This document shows positions 35,094 through 44,387 of a stretch of DNA of 64,000 nt, piece after piece; within the stretch, counting starts at the first letter, position 1, and each line of letters begins with the position of its first letter. Below the pieces are notes generated by a model that was not told where the DNA came from, made no database searches, and saw only the letters and a list, made by a program, of their open reading frames with translations. Location of the stretch: the NCBI GenBank assembly GCA_900544685.1, contig UQWA01000006.1, forward strand, positions 45,184 to 109,183. The letters run 5' to 3'. The translations under genes were made by a program, and so were the position numbers. Source of the DNA: an uncultured Lachnospiraceae bacterium (GTDB lineage Bacteria > Bacillota > Clostridia > Lachnospirales > Lachnospiraceae).

Positions 35094-37184
35094 ATGAAGG
35101 TTTATACAACAGACAGGATCCGTAACGTGGTAATCTTAGGACATGGCGGATCAGGAAAGACAAGTTTGGTAGAAGCAATGGCTTACTTATCAGGTGTTAC
35201 CAGCAGAATGGGAAGTGTTTCTGAAGGAAATACCGTAAGTGATTATGATAAAGAAGAGATTAAGAGAAAATTCTCAATCAATACAACCGTAATGCCGATT
35301 ATCTGGGGTGATATCAAGGTGAATGTACTGGATACACCAGGTTACTTTGATTTTGTTGGAGAAGCAGAAGAAGCGGCAGCGGCAGCAGATGCAGCAGTAA
35401 TTGTAATCAACGGTAAGAATGGAGTAGAAGTTGGTACACAGAAGGCATGGGATTTATGTGAGAAGTATAAGCTGCCTCGTATGTTCTTTGTATCCAATAT
35501 GGACGTGGACAATGCCAGCTTCCGTCAGGTAGTAGAGGATCTGACTGCATTATATGGAAAGAAGATCGCACCGATCCATCTCCCGATTCGTGAGAATGAG
35601 AAGTTTGTCGGTTACGTTAACGTAGTAAGACAGGAAGGAAGACGCTGGCTGGAGAAGGGCGAGAAGGAGCCTTGTGATATCCCGGATTACTCTATGGAAT
35701 ATCTGGAGAAGTACAGAGAGAATCTTCTGGAAGCAGTAGCAGAGACATCAGAAGAATTCATGGATCGTTATTTTGCGGGAGAAGAATTCTCACCGGCAGA
35801 GATCATGGCTGCACTGACCATGAACGTTGATGACGGATCTATCGTACCGGTAGCAATGGGTTCTCCTGTGAATTTCCAGGGTGTTATGAATCTGTTGGAT
35901 GATATCGTACAGTATTTCCCAAGCCCGGATAAGAGAAAGATCGCAGGTATCAATATGAAGACCAGCGAGATCTATGAAGCAAATTATGACTTTGCAAAAG
36001 CAAAATCTGCATTTGTATTCAAGACCATCGTAGATCCGTTCATTGGAAAATATTCTCTGGTAAAAGTAGCATCCGGTGTTATCAAGAATGACGATCTTCT
36101 TTATAATGTAAACAGAGATGAAGAAGTGAAATTGAATAAGCTGTATGTGATGGAAGGAAGCAAGCCAATCGAGATCGCAGAATTACATGCAGGTGATATC
36201 GGAGCCATTGGTAAACTGAATGTTACCAGAACAGGAGATTCTCTGGCAACCAAGAATACACCGATTCAGTATGCAGGAATTGATACTTCCACACCTTATA
36301 CATATAAGAGATATTTTGCAAAGAATAAGGGTGAAGAAGATAAGGTAGCACAGGCATTGGCTAAGATGATGCTGGAAGACCTGACTATGAAGGCTGTCAA
36401 TGACGCTGAGAACAGACAGACACTGATCTATGGTATGGGCGATCAGCATATTGATATTATTGCAAGCAAGCTTCTCACCAAGTATAAGGTGGAGATTGAA
36501 CTGGCAAGACCAAAGGTGGCATTCCGCGAGACCATTCGTAAGAACTCTGATGTAGAAGCTAAGTATAAGAAACAGTCTGGTGGTCATGGACAGTATGGTC
36601 ATGTTAAGATGAGATTTGCCAATTCCGGAGATATGGAGACTCCATATGTCTTCGAACAGGTGGTAGTCGGCGGTGCCGTTCCGAAGAACTACTTCCCGGC
36701 AGTAGAAAAGGGTATTCAGGAATCTGTACAGAGAGGTCCTCTGGCAGCATATCCGGTAGTAGGTGTGAAGGCCACTCTTTATGATGGTTCCTATCATCCG
36801 GTAGACTCTTCTGAAATGGCATTCAAGACAGCCGCTATGCAGGCGTTCAAGAAGGGCTTCATGGAAGCATCACCGGTGCTTCTTGAGCCGATCGCATCCC
36901 TGAAGGTTACTGTCCCAGATAAATTCACAGGTGATGTTATGGGTGATCTGAACAAGCGCAGAGGTCGTGTGCTTGGTATGAATCCGGATCATAAAGGCAG
37001 CCAGATTATTGAAGCAGATATTCCTATGATGGAACTGTATGGATATTCTACGCAGCTTCGTTCCATGACAGGGGGAGCGGGAACATTTGCATATGAATTT
37101 GCAAGATATGAGCAGGCCCCGTCTGATATTCAGGCAAAAGAAGTGGAAGAAAGAGCAAGTAAAGTGAATACACTGGAAGATTAA
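35094..37184 (+). CDS. Elongation factor G paralogue (EF-G2-like)
   Basis: Translational GTPase of 696 aa. GTP-binding motifs: G1 GHGGSGKTSL (about 16-25), G3 DTPGYFDF, and G4 reads VSNMD rather than the usual NKMD. Domains II-V follow, with KSGGHGQYG-like QSGGHGQYGHVKM and YSTQLRSMTGGAGTFAYEF near the C-terminus, so the full EF-G architecture is kept. It is not in a str operon and differs at G4, so I call it a divergent second EF-G rather than the main fusA. Tetracycline-protection proteins are another relative but are shorter. SD GGAGGAAGG, own promoter. Confidence 0.88.
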   Translation: MKVYTTDRIRNVVILGHGGSGKTSLVEAMAYLSGVTSRMGSVSEGNTVSDYDKEEIKRKFSINTTVMPIIWGDIKVNVLDTPGYFDFVGEAEEAAAAADAAVIVINGKNGVEVGTQKAWDLCEKYKLPRMFFVSNMDVDNASFRQVVEDLTALYGKKIAPIHLPIRENEKFVGYVNVVRQEGRRWLEKGEKEPCDIPDYSMEYLEKYRENLLEAVAETSEEFMDRYFAGEEFSPAEIMAALTMNVDDGSIVPVAMGSPVNFQGVMNLLDDIVQYFPSPDKRKIAGINMKTSEIYEANYDFAKAKSAFVFKTIVDPFIGKYSLVKVASGVIKNDDLLYNVNRDEEVKLNKLYVMEGSKPIEIAELHAGDIGAIGKLNVTRTGDSLATKNTPIQYAGIDTSTPYTYKRYFAKNKGEEDKVAQALAKMMLEDLTMKAVNDAENRQTLIYGMGDQHIDIIASKLLTKYKVEIELARPKVAFRETIRKNSDVEAKYKKQSGGHGQYGHVKMRFANSGDMETPYVFEQVVVGGAVPKNYFPAVEKGIQESVQRGPLAAYPVVGVKATLYDGSYHPVDSSEMAFKTAAMQAFKKGFMEASPVLLEPIASLKVTVPDKFTGDVMGDLNKRRGRVLGMNPDHKGSQIIEADIPMMELYGYSTQLRSMTGGAGTFAYEFARYEQAPSDIQAKEVEERASKVNTLED

Positions 37185-37266
37185 TGATTTGAACATTGTG
37201 AAGGGATCTGTAACAGTCAGAGTACTGCTGTATCACAATCAGACAATCAGATCCTGAGAATAAGGC

Positions 37267-37304
37267 AAAAACTTCGCGGCAGTTATCTGTCCGCGGAGTT
37301 TTTG
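37267..37304 (+). terminator. Terminator of the EF-G-like gene
   Basis: AAAAACTTCGCGG (37267-37279) pairs with CCGCGGAGTTTTT (37291-37303), one G-U pair. Confidence 0.88.
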
Positions 37305-37458
37305 TCTGAAAAGAAAGCCAGGAATCAGATCATATGCCATTTTTACAACAAAGTGAATGAATCTGAGATTTTGAAAGAAACAGATAGATTTTCCAGAAAG
37401 GATAGGATAGAATAGAATAGAGCAACACAAAAGGCAGTCATGGAAAGGTAATATCAGA

Positions 37459-38349
37459 ATGTTTCATTTGGTAATAGCAGTTGCTGCGGCAGTTGCCCTA
37501 ACTGGAGGAAGTGTGACAGCAGACAGTCATGTTTTATACAGACAGAGACAAAGTATTGTGGCAGAACAGAAGAAAGTTGTGAATCCATACGAACCGGGTG
37601 GCACTTATGAGAATATGAAGATTATTTATAAGTTTGGAAAAAGCAGGGTGGTTTTGACGGCTGAGGATGTGATAGACTGGGTACGGTACTGGCCGGACGG
37701 ACACTGGGATATTGATGATGCCAGGATTGCAGAATACATAGAGAGCCTTCAAAAGCATTTTGACACCTGGGACCGCACAAAGGTGTTTGAGACAACTGGA
37801 AAGAAAATCATTCACTTGACGGGGAATTATGGATGGAGACTGGATCGGGACAAAGAGGTGAAAGAGATCTCAAAGCTCCTTCGAAGAAATGGAACAACGG
37901 TACATCCGCTTCATTTTCTGACAGAAGCAGCAGTGCGCTATAATCCCGCAAGAGACTATGGGAATTCTTATGTGGAGATAGACCTGAGCCGTCAGGTACT
38001 CTGGCTGTATGAAGAAGGCAAAGTGACGGTACGTACGGATATAGTTTCCGGGTTAATGAACACGGACCGTCAGACACCAAGAGGAATTTTCTGTGTAAAA
38101 TATAAGCAGTCACCGGCGGTACTCAGGGGAGCTGACTATGCTTCTCCGGTTACCTACTGGATGCCGTTTAATGGTGGAATCGGACTGCATGATGCTACCT
38201 GGCAGCCTGCTTTTGGAGGGAATCTCTGCTATACCCGCGGGTCACATGGCTGCATTAATCTGCCTCTGGATAAAGCAGAGAAGATATACGAAAAGATAGA
38301 GAAAGGATTCCCGGTGATCTGTTATTATTCGGATCCGGAAGATGAGTAA
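37459..38349 (+). CDS. L,D-transpeptidase (YkuD) with exported N-terminus
   Basis: Forms 3-3 crosslinks in peptidoglycan or attaches proteins to it. 296 aa. An N-terminal signal or anchor (about 1-22) is followed by a YkuD-associated region (about 50-155) and the YkuD catalytic domain at about 173-292. The active-site motif SHGCINL carries the nucleophilic Cys (about residue 271), with the conserved His in GIGLHDATW upstream. SD is modest (GGAAAGG). Its last 8 bp overlap the dus gene. Confidence 0.88.
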   Translation: MFHLVIAVAAAVALTGGSVTADSHVLYRQRQSIVAEQKKVVNPYEPGGTYENMKIIYKFGKSRVVLTAEDVIDWVRYWPDGHWDIDDARIAEYIESLQKHFDTWDRTKVFETTGKKIIHLTGNYGWRLDRDKEVKEISKLLRRNGTTVHPLHFLTEAAVRYNPARDYGNSYVEIDLSRQVLWLYEEGKVTVRTDIVSGLMNTDRQTPRGIFCVKYKQSPAVLRGADYASPVTYWMPFNGGIGLHDATWQPAFGGNLCYTRGSHGCINLPLDKAEKIYEKIEKGFPVICYYSDPEDE

Positions 38350-39319
38350 TATGAATCAATATGATGTTGCACCGCTGGAGGGAATCACCGGATATGTGTT
38401 TCGAGATATACACCACAGGCATTTCCCTGGGGTGAGAAAATATTATATTCCTTTTATTGAGCCAAAGCCAAATGCAAAAAAGATCTTTACCGGAAGAGAA
38501 CTGGGAGACATTCTGCCAGAGCACAACGAAGGTGTGCCAGTGGTGCCACAGATTCTGACCAACAAGTGGGAAGACTTTTTATGGACCGCAGGGCATTTGC
38601 AGGAATATGGCTACACAGAGATCAACTGGAACGTGGGATGTCCGGCAAAGACGGTGGTATCCAAGAACCGTGGTTCAGGGTTTCTGGCATTTCCGGAGGA
38701 GATCGATGAATTCCTGTATCGGGTATTTGAAAAGACAGATCTGAAGATCTCTGTAAAGACACGAATCGGCAGAGATACAGCAGAGGAATTTGATCAGCTT
38801 TTAGAAATCTATGAGAAGTATCCGTTGGAAGAACTGGTGGTTCATCCGAGAACTCAGAAGGACTTTTATGGTAATACACCAGATCTGGACGCGTTTGAGA
38901 AAGCTGCAAATTGCCGGAAGTTTCCGATTATTTATAATGGAGATATCCAGACAGCAGAAGATTTGAACCGGATTCGGATGCGATTTCCAGATATCATGCT
39001 CTACATGATGGGAAGAGGAGTACTTCGTAATCCACAGCTAATTGAGAATATGCAGCAGGGTACGCTGCCGGATAAGCAGAGAATCTGGGATTTTCTGGAA
39101 GATCTGAAGGAATCCTACAGCCGGGAACTTTCCGGAGAGACGGTAGTGCTTTTTAAATTGAAAGAGATCTGGTGCTATATGATAAAACTATTTGACAATC
39201 CGGGAAAGCTGGCAGGGAAATTGAAAAAAGCAAAACATCTGTCAGATTACGAGCTGGCTGCCAGATCAATATTTGAAGAATGTGAGATCAAAGAAAATGA
39301 TATCTGTTCAAATTGCTGA
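38342..39319 (+). CDS. tRNA-dihydrouridine synthase
   Basis: FMN-dependent reduction of uridine in the tRNA D-loop. 325 aa, TIM barrel. Start YDVAPLEGITGYVFRDIHH matches the Dus FMN site. WNVGCPAKTVVSKNRGSGF contains the catalytic Cys. KTRIGRDTAEEF and MMGRGVLRNPQL are further Dus blocks. The start overlaps the preceding gene by 8 bp and the end overlaps the next by 23 bp, a compact run of three genes. Which of the Dus subfamilies it belongs to is not decided here. Confidence 0.9.
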   Translation: MSNMNQYDVAPLEGITGYVFRDIHHRHFPGVRKYYIPFIEPKPNAKKIFTGRELGDILPEHNEGVPVVPQILTNKWEDFLWTAGHLQEYGYTEINWNVGCPAKTVVSKNRGSGFLAFPEEIDEFLYRVFEKTDLKISVKTRIGRDTAEEFDQLLEIYEKYPLEELVVHPRTQKDFYGNTPDLDAFEKAANCRKFPIIYNGDIQTAEDLNRIRMRFPDIMLYMMGRGVLRNPQLIENMQQGTLPDKQRIWDFLEDLKESYSRELSGETVVLFKLKEIWCYMIKLFDNPGKLAGKLKKAKHLSDYELAARSIFEECEIKENDICSNC

Positions 39320-39785
39320 TATAAAATTATTTATGAATAAGCTGTTTCTGTCAGAGTATTTTGATGCATTTTTGATGTCTGAAGCAAACTTTGTGACGTT
39401 TAATACTTTTCATATCGATGGTACATTACAACATGCCTATTATTCCGGCGAGGAACTGAAAGAATCCAGTATGGGAGAACAGCGTTTTTCCCTGTGGAAA
39501 CAGATCCGGCCATTTGCGCTGAGTTTGATAAAGGGAACGCACACACCGTTGGAGTTTAAAATTATCTTTCGCCTCTCAGATTCAAATGTGGAAAAACTCC
39601 TTCGGCAGACAGGAATTACAGCGTTTTCCCCGGTAGATGTGGATGGTCTGTTTCTGAATCTGAATTTTTCCAGAGGAGACTTATATTGTATTTCAGGAAC
39701 ATCACTGACCTTGTTTTCTATGGATAAATCTGTGGAGCATGCATGGGATGATGCAGTAAAAAAGTATCTGAACGCTTTTTTATAA
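39297..39785 (+). CDS. DUF5721-like protein
   Basis: 162 aa with no signal or membrane segment. The N-terminus (MISVQIADIKLFMNKLF) and FNTFHIDGTLQHAYY fit, from memory, a family of unknown function seen mainly in Lachnospiraceae (DUF5721). It starts at an ATG inside the dus gene, in another frame. The longer frame from 39273 has no SD. The overlap suggests translational coupling with dus, hinting at but not proving an RNA-related role. Ends before the CIRCE element. Confidence 0.65.
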   Translation: MISVQIADIKLFMNKLFLSEYFDAFLMSEANFVTFNTFHIDGTLQHAYYSGEELKESSMGEQRFSLWKQIRPFALSLIKGTHTPLEFKIIFRLSDSNVEKLLRQTGITAFSPVDVDGLFLNLNFSRGDLYCISGTSLTLFSMDKSVEHAWDDAVKKYLNAFL

Positions 39786-39816
39786 AAAGACGATAAATTA
39801 TTTTATAAAAATTTTA

Positions 39817-39843
39817 TTAGCACTCAACGCAGATGAGTGCTAA
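39817..39843. promoter_or_regulatory. CIRCE operator (HrcA binding site) before htpG
   Basis: TTAGCACTC (39817-39825), 9 bp, GAGTGCTAA (39835-39843), the exact CIRCE consensus. It is 7 bp upstream of the -35 hexamer of htpG, rather than downstream of the promoter as is usual for groE and hrcA-grpE-dnaK. Confidence 0.92.
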
Positions 39844-39850
39844 TTTTCTC

Positions 39851-39879
39851 TTGACATCTCATTTTCCTGGTATTATACT
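39851..39879 (+). promoter_or_regulatory. Sigma-A promoter of htpG
   Basis: TTGACA (39851-39856), 17 bp, TATACT (39874-39879). Confidence 0.85.
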
Positions 39880-39945
39880 CTTGTTAAATGGTGAGGGGAA
39901 GAGACCCCATAAGAATACAACCAAATTTTACGAGAGGTGATTACT

Positions 39946-42015
39946 ATGAACAAAACAGGAAGTCTTTCTATTAACAGTGAGAATATTTTTCCGATTATTA
40001 AAAAGTGGCTTTATTCCGATCATGATATTTTCATGCGTGAGCTGGTATCTAACGGATGTGATGCCATTACGAAACTGAAGAAGCTGGCACTGATCGGTGA
40101 TTACACTATGCCGGATGATTACAAAGGAAAAGTGGAAGTAGTCATCAGCGCAAAGAACAAGACTATGAAGTTCATTGATAACGGTCTTGGTATGACACCG
40201 GAAGAAGTAGAAGAATACATTACGCAGATTGCTTTTTCAGGTGCTACAGATTTTATTGAAAAATATAAAGATAATGCCAATGGAGATGAGATCATCGGTC
40301 ATTTTGGACTGGGATTCTATTCCGCATTTATGGTAGCAGATGAAGTACATATTGATACTTTGTCTTATAAGGAAGGTGCAGAACCGGTACACTGGGAATG
40401 TGATGGTGGTACAAGCTATCAGATGGAGACTGGTAACCGTACTACAGTCGGTACTGAGATTACCCTGTTTCTGAATGAAGAAAGCCTGGAGTTTGCCAAT
40501 GAATATCGTGCACGCGAGGTATTGGAGAAGTATTGTTCCTTCATGCCGACCGAGATTTTCCTGACCAATGCAGATGCAGAACCACAGTACGAGACAGTTC
40601 TGAAAGAAGAAGTACTGGATACGGACGAAGTAGTGGAATATATTCATGAAGATGCCAAGACAGAAGAAAAAGAGAACGAGAACGGTGAGAAAGAAGTCGT
40701 AGAAGTATCTCCGGCACAGGAAAAGGCGAAGATCAAGAAGCGTCCGGTTTCCATCAGCGATACACATCCACTCTGGACCAAGCATCCAAATGACTGTACA
40801 GATGAAGAATATCTGGAATTCTATCGCAAGGTATTTCTGGATTACAAAGAGCCGCTGTTCTGGATTCATCTGAATATGGATTATCCGTTTAACCTGAAAG
40901 GTATTCTGTATTTCCCGAAGATCAATACGGAATATGATTCTATCGAAGGAACGATTAAGCTATATAACAATCAAGTATTTATTGCCGATAATATTAAAGA
41001 AGTAATTCCAGAATTCCTGATGTTGCTGAAAGGTGTGATTGACTGCCCGGATCTGCCACTGAATGTATCCAGAAGCGCACTGCAGAATGACGGATTTGTA
41101 AAGAAAATCTCTGATTATATCAGCAAGAAGGTAGCTGACAAGCTGAGTGGTATGTGCAAGACAGATCGTGAATCTTATGAAAAATACTGGGATGATATCA
41201 GCCCGTTCATTAAATATGGTTGTATCAAGGACAGCAAGTTCAGTGATCGTATGATGGACTACATTCTGGTTAAGAATATCGAAGGCAAGTATCTGACTCT
41301 GGATGATTTTATTGCAGAGAATAAGAAAGAAGATACCACAGAAAACGCGGAGACCGCGGACAAGAAGGACGATGCAGAATTTGAGGAAGATCTGAATAAG
41401 AAAGAAGATGCACCGAAGACCACACTGTTTTATGTGACAGATGAAGTACAGCAGAGCCAGTACATCAATATGTTCAAAGAAGAAGGACTGGATGCGGTGA
41501 TTCTGAAACATAATATTGATTCCCCGTTTATTTCGCTGGTAGAACAGAAGAAGGAAAATGTACAGTTTAAGCGCATTGACGCTGATGTAAATGATACCTT
41601 AAAAGCAGAAGATGCAGAAGAAATAACGAAGGAAACAGTGGATACGCTTATCGATGTATTCCGTAAAGCATTGGGTAAAGAAAATCTGGATGTGAAAGTG
41701 GAGAACCTGAAAAATGAATCTGTTGCATCCATGATTACTCTCTCAGAAGAGAGTAGACGTATGCAGGATATGATGAAGATGTACAATATGGGTGGCATGG
41801 ATCCTGCAATGTTCGGAGGAGCAGAGATACTGGTGCTGAATGCGAAGAACCATCTGGTACAGTACATTCTGGAACATAAAGATGGAGAATATGTACCGAT
41901 GATCTGTGAACAGTTGTATGATCTGGCTATGCTCAGCCATGCACCACTTTCACCGGAAGCCATGACTAAATTCATCGCAAGAAGTAATGAGATCATGACA
42001 AAACTGGTACAGTAA
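39946..42015 (+). CDS. htpG: Molecular chaperone HtpG (Hsp90)
   Basis: ATP-dependent chaperone of 689 aa. The N-terminal GHKL ATPase has LVSNGCDAITKLKK (Asn and Asp of the ATP site), DNGLGMT and GHFGLGFYSAFMV. A middle domain follows (about 270-450), then a dimerisation domain. An acidic insert rich in Lys/Glu/Asp at about 455-490 separates the last two and is longer than in E. coli. An in-frame GTG at 39937 is part of the SD GAGAGGTGA, so ATG 39946 is used. The perfect CIRCE site places it in the HrcA heat-shock regulon. Confidence 0.95.
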   Translation: MNKTGSLSINSENIFPIIKKWLYSDHDIFMRELVSNGCDAITKLKKLALIGDYTMPDDYKGKVEVVISAKNKTMKFIDNGLGMTPEEVEEYITQIAFSGATDFIEKYKDNANGDEIIGHFGLGFYSAFMVADEVHIDTLSYKEGAEPVHWECDGGTSYQMETGNRTTVGTEITLFLNEESLEFANEYRAREVLEKYCSFMPTEIFLTNADAEPQYETVLKEEVLDTDEVVEYIHEDAKTEEKENENGEKEVVEVSPAQEKAKIKKRPVSISDTHPLWTKHPNDCTDEEYLEFYRKVFLDYKEPLFWIHLNMDYPFNLKGILYFPKINTEYDSIEGTIKLYNNQVFIADNIKEVIPEFLMLLKGVIDCPDLPLNVSRSALQNDGFVKKISDYISKKVADKLSGMCKTDRESYEKYWDDISPFIKYGCIKDSKFSDRMMDYILVKNIEGKYLTLDDFIAENKKEDTTENAETADKKDDAEFEEDLNKKEDAPKTTLFYVTDEVQQSQYINMFKEEGLDAVILKHNIDSPFISLVEQKKENVQFKRIDADVNDTLKAEDAEEITKETVDTLIDVFRKALGKENLDVKVENLKNESVASMITLSEESRRMQDMMKMYNMGGMDPAMFGGAEILVLNAKNHLVQYILEHKDGEYVPMICEQLYDLAMLSHAPLSPEAMTKFIARSNEIMTKLVQ

Positions 42016-42058
42016 GAAGATATCAGGAGAATATCTGAATAAGGACAGCAAATCAGGA

Positions 42059-42108
42059 AGACCATTTGGTTGGAACTCATCATCCAGCTGAATGGTCTGT
42101 TTGCTTTT
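42059..42108 (+). terminator. Terminator of htpG
   Basis: Arms 42059-42074 and 42083-42098 pair at all 16 positions, counting G-U pairs, with an 8-nt loop, followed by a T-rich tail. Confidence 0.8.
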
Positions 42109-42142
42109 AAAGAGTTAAAAAGATTAGCAGGAATTCCCCCTT

Positions 42143-42172
42143 TTCAAATGGGAATATATGTGTTACTATAAT
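42143..42172 (+). promoter_or_regulatory. Promoter of the degV gene
   Basis: TTCAAA (42143-42148), 18 bp, TATAAT (42167-42172). Confidence 0.65.
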
Positions 42173-42214
42173 GTAGTATTAAAAACTAGGTCTTAGAGCC
42201 GGAGGATGAAATAA

Positions 42215-43054
42215 ATGAGTTATAAGATTATTATTGACAGTTGCGGTGAATTGACAGAGAAGATGAAAGAAGATGGTCATTTCGCATCCGCAGCTTTAAC
42301 ATTATACGTAGATGAACATACGATAGTAGACGATGAGACATTCCGGCAGTCAGAGTTCCTGAGACTGGTAGCAGAGAGCCCGAACTGTCCGAAGTCGGCA
42401 TGCCCGTCACCGGAGAGTTTTCGTGATAAGTTTGACTGTGGCGCAGAACACGTTTATGCAGTGACACTTTCTTCTGAACTGAGTGGTTCTTACAACAGTG
42501 CAGAACTTGGAAAGAACCTGTTTCTGGAGGAACATCCTGAGAAGAAAGCGTATGTATTCAATTCCCGTTCCGCATCTGTGGGAGAGACATTGATTGGTCT
42601 GAAGATTCAGGAATGTGAAGAAGCGGGCATGAGTTTTGAAGAGGTGGTAGAGCATGTGGAAGCTTATATTGCGAAGCAGAAAACCTGGTTTGTGCTGGAG
42701 ACCCTGGATACTCTTCGAAAGAATGGTCGTCTCAGCCATATGAAGGCAATTCTGGCAACGGCTCTGAAGATCAAGCCGGTTATGACTTCCACACCAGAAG
42801 GCACCATTGAACAGCTTGCGCAGGCGAGAGGCATGAACAAAGCACTGGTGAAGATGGCAGATTCTATTGTGGAATATGTGGGACATGATCAGGATCGGAT
42901 TCTGGCAATTTCTCACTGCAACTGTCCACAACGTGCAGAAATGATGAAAGAAGAATTGAGCAAAAGAATGCATCTGAAGGATATTATTGTAGTAGATACT
43001 GCGGGAGTCAGCAGCATGTATGCCAATGACGGAGGAATCATTGCAGTAGTATAA
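42215..43054 (+). CDS. DegV family fatty-acid-binding protein
   Basis: 279 aa. DegV/FakB-type proteins bind fatty acids for phosphorylation by FakA. The start YKIIIDSCGELTEKM has the DSxxE/DLT-like motif, CPSPESF is the counterpart of the TSQPS loop, and ETLDTLRKNGRLS is a hallmark. No fakA is nearby, but this is common for accessory FakB proteins. SD CGGAGG. The following small gene has its own weak promoter. Confidence 0.9.
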   Translation: MSYKIIIDSCGELTEKMKEDGHFASAALTLYVDEHTIVDDETFRQSEFLRLVAESPNCPKSACPSPESFRDKFDCGAEHVYAVTLSSELSGSYNSAELGKNLFLEEHPEKKAYVFNSRSASVGETLIGLKIQECEEAGMSFEEVVEHVEAYIAKQKTWFVLETLDTLRKNGRLSHMKAILATALKIKPVMTSTPEGTIEQLAQARGMNKALVKMADSIVEYVGHDQDRILAISHCNCPQRAEMMKEELSKRMHLKDIIVVDTAGVSSMYANDGGIIAVV

Positions 43055-43175
43055 AGTGCGTAAGTTTTTCAAAAAAGGGATGAAATATTTCGGAGATTAT
43101 GCTACAATAACAAAAGGAATGAAGATTTCCGAGTCTGGTCTGTAGTATACAGACGATGATAACAGGAGTAGTAGT

Positions 43176-43412
43176 ATGAGTCAGGCAAAGGTTGATAAAT
43201 ATAAGCAGGCAAAGGCGAACAGACAGAAGATCATGCGTAAGGAGAAGAGAGAGCGTCTCGCATGGAAGATTGGTGGCTATGTGGTATGTGCATTGGTTGT
43301 CTGCTGGATTGGATTTTCTGCATATAACAAGTTTCATGTACCGGTAGCAAAGAACTATGAGGTGTCCACAGGTGTCATTGATGATTATCTGGATGGACTG
43401 GATGAAGAATAA
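43176..43412 (+). CDS. Small single-pass membrane protein, 78 aa
   Basis: A highly basic N-terminus (residues 1-31, many Lys/Arg), one hydrophobic segment (about 32-49, YVVCALVVCWIGFSAY), and a short acidic outer tail (DDYLDGLDEE). The orientation is probably cytosolic N-terminus, outside C-terminus. I do not recognise a named family. A candidate extended -10 (TGCTACAAT, 43100-43108) lies ahead and SD AGGAG precedes the ATG. A terminator follows directly. Confidence 0.75.
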   Translation: MSQAKVDKYKQAKANRQKIMRKEKRERLAWKIGGYVVCALVVCWIGFSAYNKFHVPVAKNYEVSTGVIDDYLDGLDEE

Positions 43413-43421
43413 GAGAACAAG

Positions 43422-43449
43422 AAGGCGGGGAGAATGGTTCCCCGCCTTT
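43422..43449 (+). terminator. Terminator of the small membrane protein gene
   Basis: AAGGCGGGGA (43422-43431) pairs with TCCCCGCCTT (43439-43448), ending in TTTC. Confidence 0.85.
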
Positions 43450-43468
43450 CGTAGTGAGTGGAGTAACT

Positions 43469-44374
43469 ATGGAATTTGAATATGACGTAAAAGAAAATGA
43501 GATTTGCTTAAAAAGATGTTATGGGACAGAGGAACGAATTGAAGTGCCGGCACAGATTGAAGGAATGCCGGTAACAGTACTGGCATCTTATATTTTTTCA
43601 CAGGCAAGGAGGGAACCGGATCAGAAAGCGGCAATCTGTGGCAATCAGGTAAAAGAAATTGTACTCCCGGATACAGTGCGGGAGATTGGAAATTATGCTT
43701 TTTATGGATGCTATTATCTGGAAGCATTGACTCTCAGTCATCGTACTCATGATATTGCAGGAGGAGCATTCACAGGATGTCGTCATCTGAAAAATCTGAC
43801 TTTCCGGATGGAGCAGGCAGAAGGGTATTGCATGAAGGATGTGCTCAGTGAAGTACATCATGAACTGAAAGTAAAATTAGTTTATCCCAACGCGGTCTGT
43901 ACACTGCTGTTCCCGGAATATTATGAAGAAGCAGTAGAAAATACCCCGGCACGTCAGCTGGAGACTCAGTTTCACGGCTCTGGATACAGTTACCGCCAGT
44001 GTTTTCAAGATGGTGTATTCCAGTTTGGAGAATATGACCGACTTTTTCAGGAAGCGCAGAATCTGGAGAGTGAGGATTTCTGTATCGAACTGGCAGTGAC
44101 CAGACTGATGGAAAAAGCGAGATTATCTCAGGATGCAGAAGGAGTCTATCAGTCGTATCTTATGGAGCATCGGATGTCGGCAGCAGGCTGGTGTATTGAG
44201 TTTGAACAGAATGAGACGCTGGAGTTCCTTACCAGATTTATCGATTGGCAGGAAGAGGAACTGTCAGACCTGATTAAAGAAGCCAATGCAAAGGGACGGC
44301 TGGAGATCCAGAGCGTTTTAATGGATTACAAGCATCATCATTTTGGAAAAAAGAAGAAAACATTTGATCTGTAA
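43469..44374 (+). CDS. LRR_5 (BspA-like) leucine-rich repeat protein, cytosolic
   Basis: 301 aa. About three BspA-type repeats lie at residues 20-125: EIVLPDTVREIGNYAFYGCY is typical, followed by LEALTLSHRTHDI. BspA proteins are usually secreted, but there is no signal peptide, so this copy is probably intracellular. The second half (about 160-301) is helical and acidic, without a recognised domain. ATG 43469 is preferred over the GTG at 43454. The next genes encode a VWA-like protein and a MoxR ATPase in the same direction with gaps of 13 and 12 bp, indicating one operon. Confidence 0.75.
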   Translation: MEFEYDVKENEICLKRCYGTEERIEVPAQIEGMPVTVLASYIFSQARREPDQKAAICGNQVKEIVLPDTVREIGNYAFYGCYYLEALTLSHRTHDIAGGAFTGCRHLKNLTFRMEQAEGYCMKDVLSEVHHELKVKLVYPNAVCTLLFPEYYEEAVENTPARQLETQFHGSGYSYRQCFQDGVFQFGEYDRLFQEAQNLESEDFCIELAVTRLMEKARLSQDAEGVYQSYLMEHRMSAAGWCIEFEQNETLEFLTRFIDWQEEELSDLIKEANAKGRLEIQSVLMDYKHHHFGKKKKTFDL

Positions 44375-44387
44375 AAGGAAAGCGGAT

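Noticed and set aside
41430..42083. 217-aa frame antisense to htpG
   Set aside because: Typical mirror frame of a highly biased coding region; htpG is certain.
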